A DNA stretch of 41,158 bases from Actinomycetes bacterium (lineage in GTDB: Bacteria; Actinomycetota; Actinomycetes; Actinomycetales; Microbacteriaceae). The translations under genes and the position numbers were made by a program. Under the pieces are notes generated by a model, which searched no databases, was not told where the DNA came from, and saw nothing but the letters and a program-made list of their open reading frames with translations. Positions within the stretch are counted from its first letter, which is position 1; each line of letters begins with the position of its first letter. This document shows positions 39,822 through 41,158 of the stretch, piece by piece. The stretch lies in the NCBI GenBank assembly GCA_023436775.1, contig JAEZHW010000090.1:1-41158 (forward strand), in the 5' to 3' direction.

Positions 39822-39839
39822 CGTTCCCACGTGGGAACG
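39822..39839. promoter_or_regulatory. Perfect 18-bp palindrome, candidate operator
   Basis: CGTTCCCACGTGGGAACG is identical to its own reverse complement. It lies ten bases after the flavoenzyme stop and about 80 bases before the aldo/keto reductase. With no loop it is a poor terminator but a good dimeric-repressor site. A TACGCT -10-like hexamer lies downstream at 39876-39881. Confidence 0.5.
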
Positions 39840-39919
39840 CCCGCGTCGGCGAGGAATCGCTCCCACGACCTGGCGTACGCTGAATCCCAGCATTGTTCAC
39901 GCCCGATGAAGGGACCGTC

Positions 39920-40975
39920 ATGGCTCTCGACCGCCAGAACTACGCCGGCAACGGCAGCGACATCAATGAGCCGTACCAGGCCGCGGCCAGCCGCTACGAC
40001 GCGACCGAGTACCGCCGGGCCGGGACCACGGGCCTGTTCTTGCCGCCGCTGTCGCTGGGCCTCTGGTACAACTTCGGCGATAACCGCCCGTTCCAGACCA
40101 TGCGCGAGGTGGCGCGTCGCGCCTTCGACGGCGGCATCACCCACTTCGACCTGGCGAACAACTACGGCCCGCCGCCCGGCAGCGCCGAAGAGAACTTCGG
40201 CCGGATCCTGGCCAAGGACCTCGGGCGCTACCGCGACGAGCTGATCATCTCGACCAAGGCCGGCTACCGGATGCATCAGGGCCCTTACGGCGAGTGGGGC
40301 AGCCGCAAGGCGCTGCTCTCGAGCCTGGATGCGTCGCTCGGCCGCATGGGGCTGGACTACGTGGACATCATGTACTCGCACCGCCCCGACCCGGACACCC
40401 CGGTCGAGGAGACGGTTGCTGCCCTCGACGCTGCGGTGCGCAGCGGCAAGGCGCTGTACGGCGCATTGTCGAACTACACCCCCGAGCAGACCGCGGCGGC
40501 GGTCGCCGTCGCACGCGACCTCGGCGTGCCGCTGGTGCTGCACCAGCCGCGGTACTCGATGCTCGACCGTCGCCCCGAGCCGGAACTCGCCCGAGTCACC
40601 GCCGATGCGGGCATCGGCATGATCGCGTTCTCGTCGCTGGCGCAGGGGCTGCTGACGGACCGCTACTTGGCGGGTGTCGAGATTGAGCGTGCCACTCCGC
40701 GGCCCTTCTTCGATCCGAAGCTGGCCGCCAGCGAGGAGATGGTCACCCGGCTGCAGGGTCTCGCCGCGGTCGCGAAGCAGCGTGGGCAGTCGCTCTCGCA
40801 GTTGGCCCTGTCGTGGCTGCTGCAGCGCCCGAACCTCACCAGCGCGCTGATCGGGGTCTCGACGGTGGCCCAGCTGGAGGAGAACCTCGGGGTGCTGGCG
40901 GCGGCGCCGCTGTCCGAGGCGGAACTGGCCGAGATTGATCGCCACATCGCAGCCCAGGGTGAGGCGCTGGTCTAG
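39920..40975 (+). CDS. Aldo/keto reductase (YghZ / L-glyceraldehyde 3-phosphate reductase type)
   Basis: A 351-residue AKR14-type enzyme. The active-site set is in FDLANNYGPPPGSAEENFG (Asp, Tyr), ISTKAGYRM (Lys) and IMYSHRPDPDTPVEET (His). The C-terminal SALIGVSTVAQLEENL is the cofactor-binding end. YghZ-like reductases detoxify methylglyoxal and reduce L-glyceraldehyde 3-phosphate using NADPH. ATG 39920 is preferred over 39893 because GAAGGGACC lies just upstream and homology starts at ALDRQNY. It stands alone after a palindromic candidate operator. Confidence 0.92.
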   Translation: MALDRQNYAGNGSDINEPYQAAASRYDATEYRRAGTTGLFLPPLSLGLWYNFGDNRPFQTMREVARRAFDGGITHFDLANNYGPPPGSAEENFGRILAKDLGRYRDELIISTKAGYRMHQGPYGEWGSRKALLSSLDASLGRMGLDYVDIMYSHRPDPDTPVEETVAALDAAVRSGKALYGALSNYTPEQTAAAVAVARDLGVPLVLHQPRYSMLDRRPEPELARVTADAGIGMIAFSSLAQGLLTDRYLAGVEIERATPRPFFDPKLAASEEMVTRLQGLAAVAKQRGQSLSQLALSWLLQRPNLTSALIGVSTVAQLEENLGVLAAAPLSEAELAEIDRHIAAQGEALV

Positions 40976-41061
40976 CCGCAGCACCGCCTCGCCGCAGCAG
41001 TGTCGGCTGGTCGAAGCGACTGACCGTCGACCCCCGCGCCGCAGCGAGCCCGAAGCACGAA

Positions 41062-41093
41062 CAACGGCCGCACCCAGAAGGGTGCGGCCGTTG
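41062..41093. terminator. Strong bidirectional hairpin terminator
   Basis: CAACGGCCGCACCC (41062-41075) pairs perfectly with GGGTGCGGCCGTTG (41080-41093) around an AGAA loop: 14 bp without mismatch. It lies between the aldo/keto reductase and a probable convergent gene and probably serves both. The T content after it is low. Confidence 0.8.
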
Positions 41094-41124
41094 CTGTCGT
41101 GGGGCGCGCCCCCCCACTGCGGGG

Positions 41125-41158
41125 CTAATGCTGCGACGCGTGCAGAGCCGCGAGGTTG
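41125..41158 (-). CDS. C-terminal tail of a gene continuing beyond the window
   Basis: Read on the minus strand, the last bases encode NLAALHASQH followed by TAG at 41127-41125. The GC-rich third positions and the terminator just downstream fit the end of a convergent gene. Only ten residues are visible, so no function can be named. Confidence 0.35.
   Translation of the reverse strand, partial: NLAALHASQH

Overview
This window is high-GC DNA (estimated by eye in the upper 60s percent) from an actinobacterium, most likely Micrococcales and possibly Microbacteriaceae. The reasons are GC-rich third codon positions, the pmt / rsmI / metG / tatD / ksgA neighbourhood, several apparently leaderless genes with a TANNNT box about 6 nt before the start codon, and secreted proteins built from actinobacterial Ig-like repeats. 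I see no rRNA, tRNA, CRISPR array, insertion sequence or phage gene. Almost all of the sequence is coding. Left part (1-11 kb): an FMN reductase and a flavin monooxygenase of the NtaA/SnaA/DszA type; an aldo/keto reductase followed by two MFS exporters; a DUF255 thioredoxin-fold protein coupled to a putative DNA glycosylase; a small unrecognised gene; and an adenine deaminase. Centre (10.2-25 kb): this is the most interesting part. A minus-strand btpA-like / inositol-phosphatase-like pair diverges from an operon for a polar amino-acid ABC importer, a gamma-glutamyltransferase-fold amidohydrolase (HpxW/YwrD-like) and a TauE/SafE permease. Next comes a second operon with an FGGY sugar kinase, a polyol-type SDR dehydrogenase and a complete CUT1 sugar ABC importer, followed by a DeoR-family regulator. 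Both operons are preceded by the same ~107-bp module (11859-11965 and 17341-17447, about 81% identical and ungapped). Each copy holds a sigma-70-type promoter flanked by two inverted copies of a 16-nt element, TTGTTACA-N4-CACA, at an identical 64-bp centre spacing. This suggests one regulon that imports and degrades both a sugar/polyol and an amino compound, or a conjugate of the two. Right part (25-41 kb): sulfur-related genes on the minus strand (rhodanese, CoA-binding protein, O-acetylhomoserine sulfhydrylase), then protein mannosyltransferase with a small GntR regulator, diverging from rsmI. Two tandem paralogous secreted Ig-repeat proteins, each ending in a UUCG-loop terminator, sit between rsmI and the metG-tatD-ksgA operon. 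That operon continues into an acyl-CoA-dehydrogenase-fold flavoenzyme of DszC/SfnB type. An aldo/keto reductase with an 18-bp perfect palindrome upstream, a strong bidirectional terminator and the likely tail of a convergent gene close the window.
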